Assembly: GCA_051657245.1 (NCBI GenBank)
Contig: JBOFKI010000005.1
Location: 1-47,467 of the forward strand
From: JBOFFI01 sp051657245
Lineage (GTDB): Bacteria > Pseudomonadota > Alphaproteobacteria > Holosporales > JBOFFI01
DNA: 47,467 nt
Reading direction: 5' to 3'
Shown: piece after piece, positions 24,753-31,862 of the stretch
Position numbering within the stretch: the first letter of the stretch is position 1
How the letters are laid out: each line of letters starts with the position of its first letter
Program-made: the position numbers and the translations under genes
Notes under the pieces: model-generated
Seen by the model: only the letters and a program-made list of their open reading frames with translations
Databases searched by the model: none
What the model was told of the DNA's origin: nothing

Positions 24753-25421
24753 ATGTTTTTGGGTTTAAAAATTCGCATTCACCCGGAAGGGTATCTGTTT
24801 GTTTTTATGTGCGCTATCTTTGCGCTTTTCAGCTTACTGTTTTTGGGATCTTGGATGACATTTTTAAGCCTCCTGCTGACGGGTTGGTGCGCTTATTTTT
24901 TCAGAGATCCTGAGCGTGTTGGGCCTGTTGAAGAAAATGCGGTCGTAAGCCCCGCAGATGGCGTTGTCCAGATGATTACCCAGGTGGTTTCTCCCAAGGA
25001 GCTTAATCTTTCTTCAACGCAGCAATGGACAAGGGTTAGCATTTTCTTGAATGTCTTTGACGTGCATGTCAATCGTATTCCCTTTGCCGGTAAAATTCAG
25101 CATAAGCTGTATTATCCCGGAAAATTTTTGAATGCCTCCTTGGATAAGGCCAGCGAATTTAATGAGCGAAATTCTTTGGTGATTGACCTTGAAAAAGGGC
25201 AGCAGCTGATTTGCACCCAGATCGCAGGACTCATCGCTCGGCGCATTGTATGTAATGTGCGTGAAGGAGATATGGTGAAGCGTGGAGATAGCTATGGTAT
25301 TATCCGTTTTGGAAGCCGGGTAGACCTTTACCTTCCTGAGGGGTGGCCTGTATTGGTGAAGGAAGGTCAGCGGATGATAGGTGGAGAATCGGTCATTAGT
25401 AAGGTTCCAAAGCTGAAATAG
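24753..25421 (+). CDS. psd: Phosphatidylserine decarboxylase proenzyme
   Basis: Psd makes phosphatidylethanolamine from phosphatidylserine. The 222-residue form is the short type found in many alphaproteobacteria. An N-terminal membrane segment (about residues 10-45) precedes YFFRDPERVGP, VSPADGVVQMI and VSIFLNVFDVHVNRIPFAG with the conserved His. The self-cleavage site is Gly187-Ser188 in IIRFGSRVDLYLP; the serine becomes the pyruvoyl group of the alpha chain. AAGGAAGG precedes the ATG at 24753. It is directly followed by pssA, which supplies its substrate. Confidence 0.96.
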   Translation: MFLGLKIRIHPEGYLFVFMCAIFALFSLLFLGSWMTFLSLLLTGWCAYFFRDPERVGPVEENAVVSPADGVVQMITQVVSPKELNLSSTQQWTRVSIFLNVFDVHVNRIPFAGKIQHKLYYPGKFLNASLDKASEFNERNSLVIDLEKGQQLICTQIAGLIARRIVCNVREGDMVKRGDSYGIIRFGSRVDLYLPEGWPVLVKEGQRMIGGESVISKVPKLK

Positions 25422-25450
25422 AAAGGTAGGGTGCCTTGGGAGATCCGTTG

Positions 25451-26266
25451 ATGATTGTGCAACGTTTGAGGCCCTCTTCTAAAAAGAAGCTTCTGCGTGG
25501 TGTGGGCTCTGGGAAACACCCCAGGATGATGCAGCTTTTACCCAACATGTTTACCGTGCTGGCGCTGTGTACAGGTTTGAGCTCTGTTCGTTTTGCCCTT
25601 CTAGAACGCTGGGATCTTGCGGTCATAGCTATTTTGGTCGCAGCTATTTTGGATACGGTTGATGGAAGGCTGGCTCGATTTTTAGGTAGTGTGACAGATT
25701 TTGGCGCAGAGCTTGACTCATTAGCAGATGTCGTGAATTTTGGTGTGGCGCCTGCCGTGGTGATCTACCTTTACTCTCTCCATAACTGGACAGGTTTTGG
25801 GTGGGGCGTTTGCCTCTTTTTTTGCACGTGCATGGCATTACGCCTTGCGAGGTTTAATGTTCATCGCATGCTTCCTCTTTCGGCGCCTCCTGCCTTTGGA
25901 GCTGGTTTTTTTACGGGTGTCCCTGCACCGGCAGGGGCTTTTTTAGCTCTCCTTCCGCTGGTGGTAACGTTTATTTCTGAATCCATTGTGTTTTCTCCTT
26001 TTTGGTTTGCTTTTTTTATGACAGGAAGCTCTCTCCTGTTGATCAGTCGGGTTCCCACTTTTTCTCTTAAGAAAGTTAGGATTCCAACGCGAGCGATGAT
26101 TCCATTTCTCGTATTTGTAGCTTTTTTCGCGGCGGCTTTGCTAAGTGCTCCTTGGGAAACACTTGCTTTTATAGGTTTTTTCTACATTTGCTCTATTCCA
26201 ATAAGTTTTTTTTGGGTTCGAATTCAGCGAAAGAAAGCGTTACAAAAAACGGCATCCCCTGACTAA
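25451..26266 (+). CDS. pssA: CDP-diacylglycerol-serine O-phosphatidyltransferase
   Basis: PssA condenses CDP-diacylglycerol with serine to give phosphatidylserine, the substrate of Psd. The CDP-alcohol phosphotransferase motif is complete: DTVDGRLAR, eight residues, then G, and two spaced Asp in GAELDSLAD. About eight hydrophobic helices make it an inner membrane protein. I chose the ATG at 25451, which has GGGAG eight bases upstream; a TTG at 25436 is the alternative. The stop lies 30-45 nt from psd and overlaps by four bases the end of the convergent PfkB gene. Confidence 0.95.
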   Translation: MIVQRLRPSSKKKLLRGVGSGKHPRMMQLLPNMFTVLALCTGLSSVRFALLERWDLAVIAILVAAILDTVDGRLARFLGSVTDFGAELDSLADVVNFGVAPAVVIYLYSLHNWTGFGWGVCLFFCTCMALRLARFNVHRMLPLSAPPAFGAGFFTGVPAPAGAFLALLPLVVTFISESIVFSPFWFAFFMTGSSLLLISRVPTFSLKKVRIPTRAMIPFLVFVAFFAAALLSAPWETLAFIGFFYICSIPISFFWVRIQRKKALQKTASPD

Positions 26267-27357
26267 TCCAGCGTTGTCCCAATTTTTTGAACAATTTTTG
26301 AAGCGACGCGGGATGCAATTTTACCGCATGTAGCTAAATCAAAATTATGTGTGTATCCATATAGAAAGCCGCCGGCGAACGCATCTCCTGCTCCAACCGT
26401 GCAGACAACTTTTTTGACTGCTTCAGCGGGTACAGTGTATACATCAGGTCCATGAACAATGAATGCACCTTTTTCTCCCATGGTGATGATAGAAAGATTG
26501 CCCATTTTTTGAGCCATTGTGATAACGTTAGACTTATCAGCAGGACTTCCCTTCTTATTTAGTAACTCGATAAATTCATCTTTTGTCCCAAAAACAAGAT
26601 CAAAATGTTCAAGCATTTTATAAATGTCACGATGATATTGTCGAATAACAGAAGTATTAGCTAAGCTTAGCGCTGTTTTAACACCCTTTGATTTCGCAAA
26701 AATAATGGCCTGTTTTATGATGTCAAGACTATGTTTGGGCGCTTGCAAAATATACCCTTCCACCAAAAAAATTTTGGCTTTTGTGATCTCTTCTAAGGTA
26801 ATACTCTTTTTTGTAAAGAGAGTAGGCCCCCCTAGATAGGAAGCCATAGCCTTTTCTCCAGCGGCATCACGAAAGATGTACACAGCAGCTGTGTCAACGT
26901 GATGGGTTTTTATAAAAAATTTGATACCTAATTGGGTCAATTTTTTTTTGATTGCCCTACCATTTTCATCTTCCCCTACATTGCTGATAAACGCCGTTTT
27001 CCCGCCTAATTTTTCAACAACTCTAATGGTGTTAGAAGCACTTGCTACGCCAATATGTTTGATAATGTTTATGCGATTTTTATGATTTCGAATCGTATCT
27101 TCAAAGTGTTGTTTTTGCTTGGAGTCAATTTTTTTAAAACCACCATGTTTAAGCTCTATTTTCTGCATCATCTGGTCGCAGATAGAAGTATCTTGGCATT
27201 CTACGAAAAAATTATTGATGGCGTCTCCAATCGCAATCACATCATAAATTTTTTCGCCTGGAAATCTGTTTTTTTCAGCAAAACCCTGTACGCAATGGAC
27301 GCAACAGTGCAAAATTAGTAAAAATAAATTGAAAAAACGTTTTTGGGACACAAACAT
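26263..27357 (-). CDS. PfkB-family sugar/nucleoside kinase with a signal peptide
   Basis: The 364-residue protein has the PfkB (ribokinase/adenosine kinase) fold: YDVIAIGDAINNFF at the start of the domain, GVASASNTIRVVEKLGGKTAF, NVGEDENGRAIKKKL, and near residue 320 the signature TVGAGDAFAGGFLYGY with the catalytic Asp. Layout resembles adenosine-kinase-like members. Oddly, the first 27 residues (KRFFNLFLLILHCCVHCVQG) form a signal peptide with a run of cysteines, so the enzyme may be exported. No internal ATG just before the domain offers a cytosolic form. It is more A/T-rich than pssA and cdsA and splits the phospholipid genes, which suggests acquisition. The substrate is unknown. Confidence 0.85.
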   Translation of the reverse strand: MFVSQKRFFNLFLLILHCCVHCVQGFAEKNRFPGEKIYDVIAIGDAINNFFVECQDTSICDQMMQKIELKHGGFKKIDSKQKQHFEDTIRNHKNRINIIKHIGVASASNTIRVVEKLGGKTAFISNVGEDENGRAIKKKLTQLGIKFFIKTHHVDTAAVYIFRDAAGEKAMASYLGGPTLFTKKSITLEEITKAKIFLVEGYILQAPKHSLDIIKQAIIFAKSKGVKTALSLANTSVIRQYHRDIYKMLEHFDLVFGTKDEFIELLNKKGSPADKSNVITMAQKMGNLSIITMGEKGAFIVHGPDVYTVPAEAVKKVVCTVGAGDAFAGGFLYGYTHNFDLATCGKIASRVASKIVQKIGTTLD

Positions 27358-27401
27358 CTATGAAGATTATGCAAGAAGGCAGTAGGCGTCAAACTAAATT
27401 T

Positions 27402-28217
27402 TTAAATTAATTCAATGTATTTTCGGGGGTGTTGGACGCAAGCTATATAGAAAATCTTGGATAAATTTGTTACAGAATTTTTAGAACGCGTACAAAAAAG
27501 GGCTATATCCATCAGGTTTAAAAGGCTTAGACAAACGAGTACTGCTAAAAGTCCGTCAAATCGGTCCCAAAAACCACCGTGCCCTGGGATCAGCTGGCTT
27601 GAATCTTTGACGTTCCAGTGACGTTTAAGGGAGGATTCAAGCAAATCACCTAGCTGTGAGATTGTTACCAAAAAAGCCGTTTTTCCAATCCCTAGGATAA
27701 AAGATAGAAACGTTTCCAGGTGTTCTGGGTAAGTGAGAAAGCCTGCGACGGTTCCCAGGAGCATTCCTCCTGCAAAGCCTGACCAGGTTTTTTTAGGGCT
27801 GATACGAGGCGCTAAAAGCGGCCCCCCAAAAAATCTGCCTGAGAAATAAGCCCCTATGTCTGCGAAAACAACCAAGGCAATCAAATAAATTAAAAAATGC
27901 GGCGTTTCAGAGGGATGAAAAATCTGGCTTCCCCAAAAGGGAAGAAGATTTTGATGCATATAAAGCGCAGCTAACCCTAAATAAACAAAGCCTAAGCCAG
28001 CTAGAAATAGGTCTGTTCGCCTGCGCCAGAGGCGAAATTTCCAAATTAACATACCCAGCTCTAACCCCAGCAACAGGAATAACAAACCGATTAATATCGT
28101 ATTGTAAGGAGAACCTTTCCACAAACAAAAGCTTGCAGGTAACAACAAGCCCAAGGCCCCAAGCAAGCGCATTTTCAGATCAGGCAAGCTAACTCCCATT
28201 CTTCTCATCCATTCCAA
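27402..28217 (-). CDS. cdsA: Phosphatidate cytidylyltransferase CdsA
   Basis: CdsA makes CDP-diacylglycerol, the precursor used by PssA. The 271-residue membrane protein has about seven hydrophobic helices and the family signature SSLKRHWNVKDSSQLIPGHG followed by GFWDRFDG. The segment VFADIGAYFSGRFFGGPLLAP with SPKKTWSGFAGG is also typical. The last 35 residues (from about FCTRSKN) extend beyond the usual end of the family. The usual neighbours frr, uppS and dxr are not here. The start could be at 28217 or a downstream ATG (28199). Confidence 0.95.
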   Translation of the reverse strand: MEWMRRMGVSLPDLKMRLLGALGLLLPASFCLWKGSPYNTILIGLLFLLLGLELGMLIWKFRLWRRRTDLFLAGLGFVYLGLAALYMHQNLLPFWGSQIFHPSETPHFLIYLIALVVFADIGAYFSGRFFGGPLLAPRISPKKTWSGFAGGMLLGTVAGFLTYPEHLETFLSFILGIGKTAFLVTISQLGDLLESSLKRHWNVKDSSQLIPGHGGFWDRFDGLLAVLVCLSLLNLMDIALFCTRSKNSVTNLSKIFYIACVQHPRKYIELI

Positions 28218-28321
28218 GCTTTTATATAATAGAATTCAACACCTTTATATCAAAAATTCCCTATTTAAAAAAGGGGACTGAAGTCTTACTTGACAAATGA
28301 GCGGTTTTCCTTCACAGTCCG

Positions 28322-28342
28322 AATTGAGAATGATTCTTAATT
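28322..28342. promoter_or_regulatory. 21-bp palindrome, candidate Fur/Zur-type operator
   Basis: The arms AGAAT and ATTCT flank a central G (28327-28337), and AATT lies symmetrically on both sides (28322-28325 and 28339-28342). Only one base pair besides the centre breaks the symmetry. A further half-site AGAATGA follows at 28343-28349. The A/T-rich 19-21 bp dyad, placed 140-160 nt upstream of a metal ABC transporter, fits a Fur-superfamily (Fur, Zur or Mur) binding site. The regulator is not in the window. Confidence 0.5.
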
Positions 28343-28381
28343 AGAATGAAAATATGGTATAAATAAGGGCATAGGACTGGA

Positions 28382-28486
28382 ATGGGGCGGCGAGAACTTT
28401 TCATGGAGTGGGGATTTTTTAAACGCTTTGCTTGGATTTTATCAATTTTGGGCCTTTTATGGTGGGCGATTGAAAGGGTCTTATAG
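28382..28486 (+). CDS. Possible 34-residue membrane protein upstream of the metal ABC ATPase
   Basis: A short frame begins at an ATG (28382) with AGGA five bases upstream. It encodes a basic/aromatic N-terminus (MGRRELFMEWGFFKRF), then a single hydrophobic segment (AWILSILGLLWWAI), and ends ERVL. Its TAG stop is one base before the ATG of the ATPase gene, which suggests translational coupling. It lies just downstream of the candidate metal-responsive operator. It may be a small transporter-associated membrane peptide or merely a leader ORF. No homologue is known to me. Confidence 0.35.
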   Translation: MGRRELFMEWGFFKRFAWILSILGLLWWAIERVL

Positions 28487-28487
28487 C

Positions 28488-29288
28488 ATGAAACGTTCCC
28501 AGAGCAGATGGCACCGTTTTTTTTCTTCTTCCCATGAAAGTTCTCCCGAAGCGTCTGGTATTTTTCTCAAAAAATTAACTGTCTTTCGCCAACAAGTTCC
28601 CATCATTCAAAATCTTTCTGTTAAAATACCCCTAGGTTCATTAGTTGCAGTTGCCGGCCCCAATGGAGGAGGAAAATCGACCTTGCTCGACACCCTCGCG
28701 GATCCGAGCCATCTCCATTGGAAAGGTACCCTTAATCGAGGAAATTTTAACAAAAAATCGATCAGCTATCTGCCCCAGCGGTCTGGGATGCAGCGCCTGT
28801 TTCCTTTAACTGTTAAAGATGTTGTGTTGGGGGGGCTTTGGCATGAACTAGGCCTTTTCAGGCCTATGAAAACAGAGCACCAAGACCGTGTTTGTGACGC
28901 GCTAAAATTAGTGGGCCTTTTACGTTATGCGGATCATACCATGAATCAGCTTTCAGGCGGACAGTTTCAGCGCGTTCTTTTTGCACGGCTGGCGGTACAA
29001 CAGGGTGACTTTTTGCTTTTAGATGAACCGTTTAATGGTGTTGACTATAAAACCCAAGAAGATCTTTTGAGTCTTATCCAGCAATGGCATGGAGAAGGCA
29101 AGACCATTCTAGCTGTGATTCATGACCTTGAATTGGTCGAACGTTTTTTCCCTAAAACCCTCTTGCTCGCCAGAAATTATGCTGTTTTTGGTCTGACCCA
29201 AGAGGTTCTTCAGCCTTCTTGCCGGGAAGAGGCGCTGCATCGCGCTTTGGCCTGGGAAGGAAGCCTATGTTGCCGAGAATTTAGCTAA
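28488..29288 (+). CDS. Zinc/manganese ABC transporter ATPase (ZnuC-like)
   Basis: The 266-residue protein has Walker A GPNGGGKST, Q-loop region SYLPQRSGM, signature LSGGQFQRV, Walker B FLLLDEP and the switch histidine in LAVIHDLE. The family resembles ZnuC/MntB/SitB ATPases of metal importers. The ATG at 28488 has AAAGGG about 9 bases upstream, whereas an in-frame ATG at 28428 would overlap a small upstream frame and add unrelated residues. It is followed 11 nt later by the permease fusion gene. The metal (zinc or manganese) cannot be settled from the sequence. Confidence 0.9.
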   Translation: MKRSQSRWHRFFSSSHESSPEASGIFLKKLTVFRQQVPIIQNLSVKIPLGSLVAVAGPNGGGKSTLLDTLADPSHLHWKGTLNRGNFNKKSISYLPQRSGMQRLFPLTVKDVVLGGLWHELGLFRPMKTEHQDRVCDALKLVGLLRYADHTMNQLSGGQFQRVLFARLAVQQGDFLLLDEPFNGVDYKTQEDLLSLIQQWHGEGKTILAVIHDLELVERFFPKTLLLARNYAVFGLTQEVLQPSCREEALHRALAWEGSLCCREFS

Positions 29289-29299
29289 AGATTTTAAAG

Positions 29300-31075
29300 A
29301 TGATTGACCTGTTAACACATTTATACGCCCTCCTTTGGAAACCGTTTGCTGATTTTCTTTTTTTGCAGCGTGCCCTTGTGGGTTGTCTTGCATTATCATT
29401 AAGCTGTGGTCCTGTGGGCGTTTTTCTCATCTTGCGGCGCATGAGCCTTATTGGGGATGCCCTTTCCCATGGATTACTTCCAGGGGTAGCTCTCGCCTTT
29501 TTCTTTTATGGTTTTGCGATGTTGCCCATGACAATTGGGGGAATGGTGGCCGGTTTGTTGGTGGCTTTGCTAGCAGGGGTTGCCTCTCGCAATACCCTTC
29601 TCAATGAAGATGCAGCATTTGCAGGTTTTTACCTCATCTCCATGGCGTTGGGTGTTTTGCTGATGTCTCTCCATGGCAGCCAAGTAGATCTTATGCATGT
29701 TTTATTTGGAACAGTGCTTTCTATTACCTCGCCTACTTTACTCTTGCTAGGAACTGTTACAACTATCACGCTCATCCTATTTGCCATCATTTATCGTTCC
29801 TTGGTGTTGGAATGTTTTGATCCCCAATTTTTTAGAGCCATGAGTGGTAAGGGCGCTTGGATTCATTTTTTGTTCCTTATGCTTGTCACCCTTAACCTGG
29901 TCGCAGCCTTCCAGGCTTTAGGAACCCTCATGGCGTTGGGTATTTTGCTGTTACCAGCCATAACGGCGCGTCTTTTGTGCCGACAGGTTTGGCATTTGTG
30001 CGTTGTGGCCGTTGGGATTGCGTGTCTTTCCAGTTATGTAGGTCTTCTATTTTCCTACCATTTTGCTTGGCCTTCAGGCCCCTCCATTGTTTTGGTAGCC
30101 GGTTTATTTTATGGTTTAGGATTGATGCGTGTGATGCTTCCCCGTTTGCTAAAACCTGCTTTTGTCGCTGGAATACTCCTTTGCTTCCCCCAAATGGGTT
30201 GGGCAGGGGATCCTCACCCTTCTAAACCAAAGGTGGTGGTCAGCTTTAGTATTTTAAAAGATTTCGTTTATCAAATTGCAGGGGAGAGGGTACAGATAGA
30301 CAGCTTGGTTGGCCCGAATGCGGATGCGCATGTTTATGAACCCCGTCCCCAAGACGTTCAAAAAATCCAAGAAGCAGATTTAATCATTTTAAATGGGTTT
30401 GGTTTTGAGCGGTGGATGAAACAGCTTTTGTTAGCATCCGGCTATCAGGGGGTTGTTATTACCGCTTCTGACGGGGTTCCGCCGCGCTGTTTGGACGCTG
30501 GGGGAGGAAATAAAGCTATAGACCCCCACGCTTGGCATAATGTTCGCTATGCCCAGATTTATGTTAGCAACATCGCCCAAGGCCTTGAGCACATTTTCCC
30601 TTCGCATCATAAGGTATTTTCACAAAATGCGCAGCGTTACCACAGGCGCTTAAAAGCGTTGGACCAGTGGATCCACAAAATGCTTCAAGCAGTTCCGTTG
30701 GAGCGCCGGCGCGTCCTCACGAATCATGACGGATTTGGCTATTTAGGGGATGCTTATGGTATTCATTTTGTGTCTCCTTTGGGTTTAAGCACCGAAGGCG
30801 AAGCTTCTGCTCAGGTAGTAGCTTCTCTCATTTCCCAAGCACGGCAAGCAAACATTACAGCTTGTTTCTTCGAAAACATCTCCAACCCGTGCCTGGTGGA
30901 ACAAATCGCGAAAGAAGGAGAGTTGACCATAGGTGGCCAACTCTATTCAGATGCGCTTTCTTCCTCCACAGAGCCCGCTTCGACCTACGAAGCTATGATG
31001 CATTACAATGTGGAGCGACTTGTGCGAGGCATGCTCGCTGATTCTGCCGAATCTTCTACTTTGTCTGGAACATAA
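29300..31075 (+). CDS. Metal ABC transporter: permease (ZnuB-like) fused to binding protein (ZnuA-like)
   Basis: One continuous 591-codon frame joins two usually separate proteins. Residues about 1-275 are an ABC-3 family permease with seven or eight helices (CGPVGVFLILRRMSLIGDALSHG, ALGTLMALGILLLPAITARLL). Residues about 303-591 are a cluster 9 metal-binding protein: VVVSFSILKDFV, the metal-site histidines in NADAHVYEPRPQD and DPHAWHNVRYAQIYV, and VLTNHDGFGYLG. The junction (PRLLKPAFVAGILLCFPQMGWAG cut at A302) looks like a former signal peptide, and ATG codons at 30125 and 30134 precede it. The binding protein may thus stay tethered, be cut off, or be made separately by internal initiation. 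With the ATPase upstream this is a complete importer. Confidence 0.9.
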   Translation: MIDLLTHLYALLWKPFADFLFLQRALVGCLALSLSCGPVGVFLILRRMSLIGDALSHGLLPGVALAFFFYGFAMLPMTIGGMVAGLLVALLAGVASRNTLLNEDAAFAGFYLISMALGVLLMSLHGSQVDLMHVLFGTVLSITSPTLLLLGTVTTITLILFAIIYRSLVLECFDPQFFRAMSGKGAWIHFLFLMLVTLNLVAAFQALGTLMALGILLLPAITARLLCRQVWHLCVVAVGIACLSSYVGLLFSYHFAWPSGPSIVLVAGLFYGLGLMRVMLPRLLKPAFVAGILLCFPQMGWAGDPHPSKPKVVVSFSILKDFVYQIAGERVQIDSLVGPNADAHVYEPRPQDVQKIQEADLIILNGFGFERWMKQLLLASGYQGVVITASDGVPPRCLDAGGGNKAIDPHAWHNVRYAQIYVSNIAQGLEHIFPSHHKVFSQNAQRYHRRLKALDQWIHKMLQAVPLERRRVLTNHDGFGYLGDAYGIHFVSPLGLSTEGEASAQVVASLISQARQANITACFFENISNPCLVEQIAKEGELTIGGQLYSDALSSSTEPASTYEAMMHYNVERLVRGMLADSAESSTLSGT

Positions 31076-31292
31076 TATCTTCGTTGAAACCTCCCCGTGG
31101 TGCTCCTGTCCTGTTGGAAGGGCTGATATTTGGAACTGGATCCGTTGGCGTTTGGGGGCGCTCTATTTGAAAATCTCCGAAAGGCCTTACCGGACGTGGA
31201 TCATCTTTTTTATCCGTAATTGCTGCAGAAGCAGTTCTGACAACATTCACCAGAATTAAAAAAATTAACGAAATTTTTTGTGCCTTTTCCAT
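31056..31292 (-). CDS. Small secreted proline-rich protein
   Basis: I do not recognise this 78-residue protein. It begins with a good signal peptide (MEKAQKISLIFLILVNVVRTASA, cleavage after residue 23). The mature 55 residues are rich in Pro, Asp and Arg (DDPRPVRPFGDFQIERPQTP) and look unstructured. The start at 31292 is strongly supported by GGAGGA eight bases upstream. The last 20 bases overlap, antisense, the end of the permease fusion gene. It could be a small secreted factor; the function is unknown. Confidence 0.6.
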   Translation of the reverse strand: MEKAQKISLIFLILVNVVRTASAAITDKKDDPRPVRPFGDFQIERPQTPTDPVPNISPSNRTGAPRGGFNEDIMFQTK

Positions 31293-31862
31293 CGCATTAT
31301 TCCTCCTTTTTTTCGAAAAACCATCAAAAAAACTAAATCATGAGGCTATGCTTATTCTTAATTATTATCACCACAATCTTTACAAAAATAGTCTATATGG
31401 AAAATCTTAAAAAAGAGATAAAATGAAAAAAGTGTAAAATTTTGCAAGAACCTGTCCTCATAAATGAGCGCGCCCGCGCCCTTTCTTATCATCCCCCTGT
31501 GTTGTGTCATCCCTGCCCCCCTGGTGTTGTGTCATCCCCGCGTAGGCGGGAATCCAGACAAATCCTATCACCTGGAACTTCTACTGAAGCGTCATTTTTT
31601 TAGATTTTTCCTGGATCCCCGCCTACGCGGGGATGACAAAAAGAAAAGGCACAGGGATGACAAAAGGTGCTTATTTTTTTACGCCCTAAATACGCACTCT
31701 TTTTTAGGCCTGCTTGAAAAATTTAGGAAACCGCTACTGAAACCCACTCCAAAAAACTTGCTACGGCTGCTTTCTTCCGAATCTGACCGGATTCACAAGG
31801 AGAGCGTCCCCAGGCGATTTCCCACAACTTGTATAACAAATTCTTTGCCCAATGCATAGATT
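31293..31862. other. Gene-poor gap with REP-like palindromes
   Basis: These 570 bases hold no convincing gene. An A/T-rich stretch (31310-31450) probably contains the promoter of the small secreted protein. The middle contains palindromic repeats (listed separately) and a partial direct repeat of GTGTTGTGTCATCCC at about 31500 and 31526. The part from 31700 to the murJ stop has a minus-strand open frame (44 codons from an ATG near 31857) with no recognisable content. Confidence 0.5.
31531..31637. repeat. Inverted pair of REP-like palindromic repeats
   Basis: A 27-bp sequence at 31531-31557 (starting GTCATCCCCGCGTAGGCGGG) is repeated in reverse complement at 31611-31637 with a single mismatch, leaving a 53-nt loop. 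Each arm also contains its own small dyad, CCCGC-GTAG-GCGGG. This motif type is a common intergenic palindrome in several proteobacteria. As RNA it would form a very stable hairpin and may protect or end transcripts. A single T-rich stretch in the loop is not a terminator tract. Confidence 0.8.

Noticed and set aside
31464..31859. 131-codon frame through the gap before murJ
   Set aside because: It runs through REP-like palindromes; the translated product reflects the repeats (CHPRVGGNPDK) and is a typical spurious frame.
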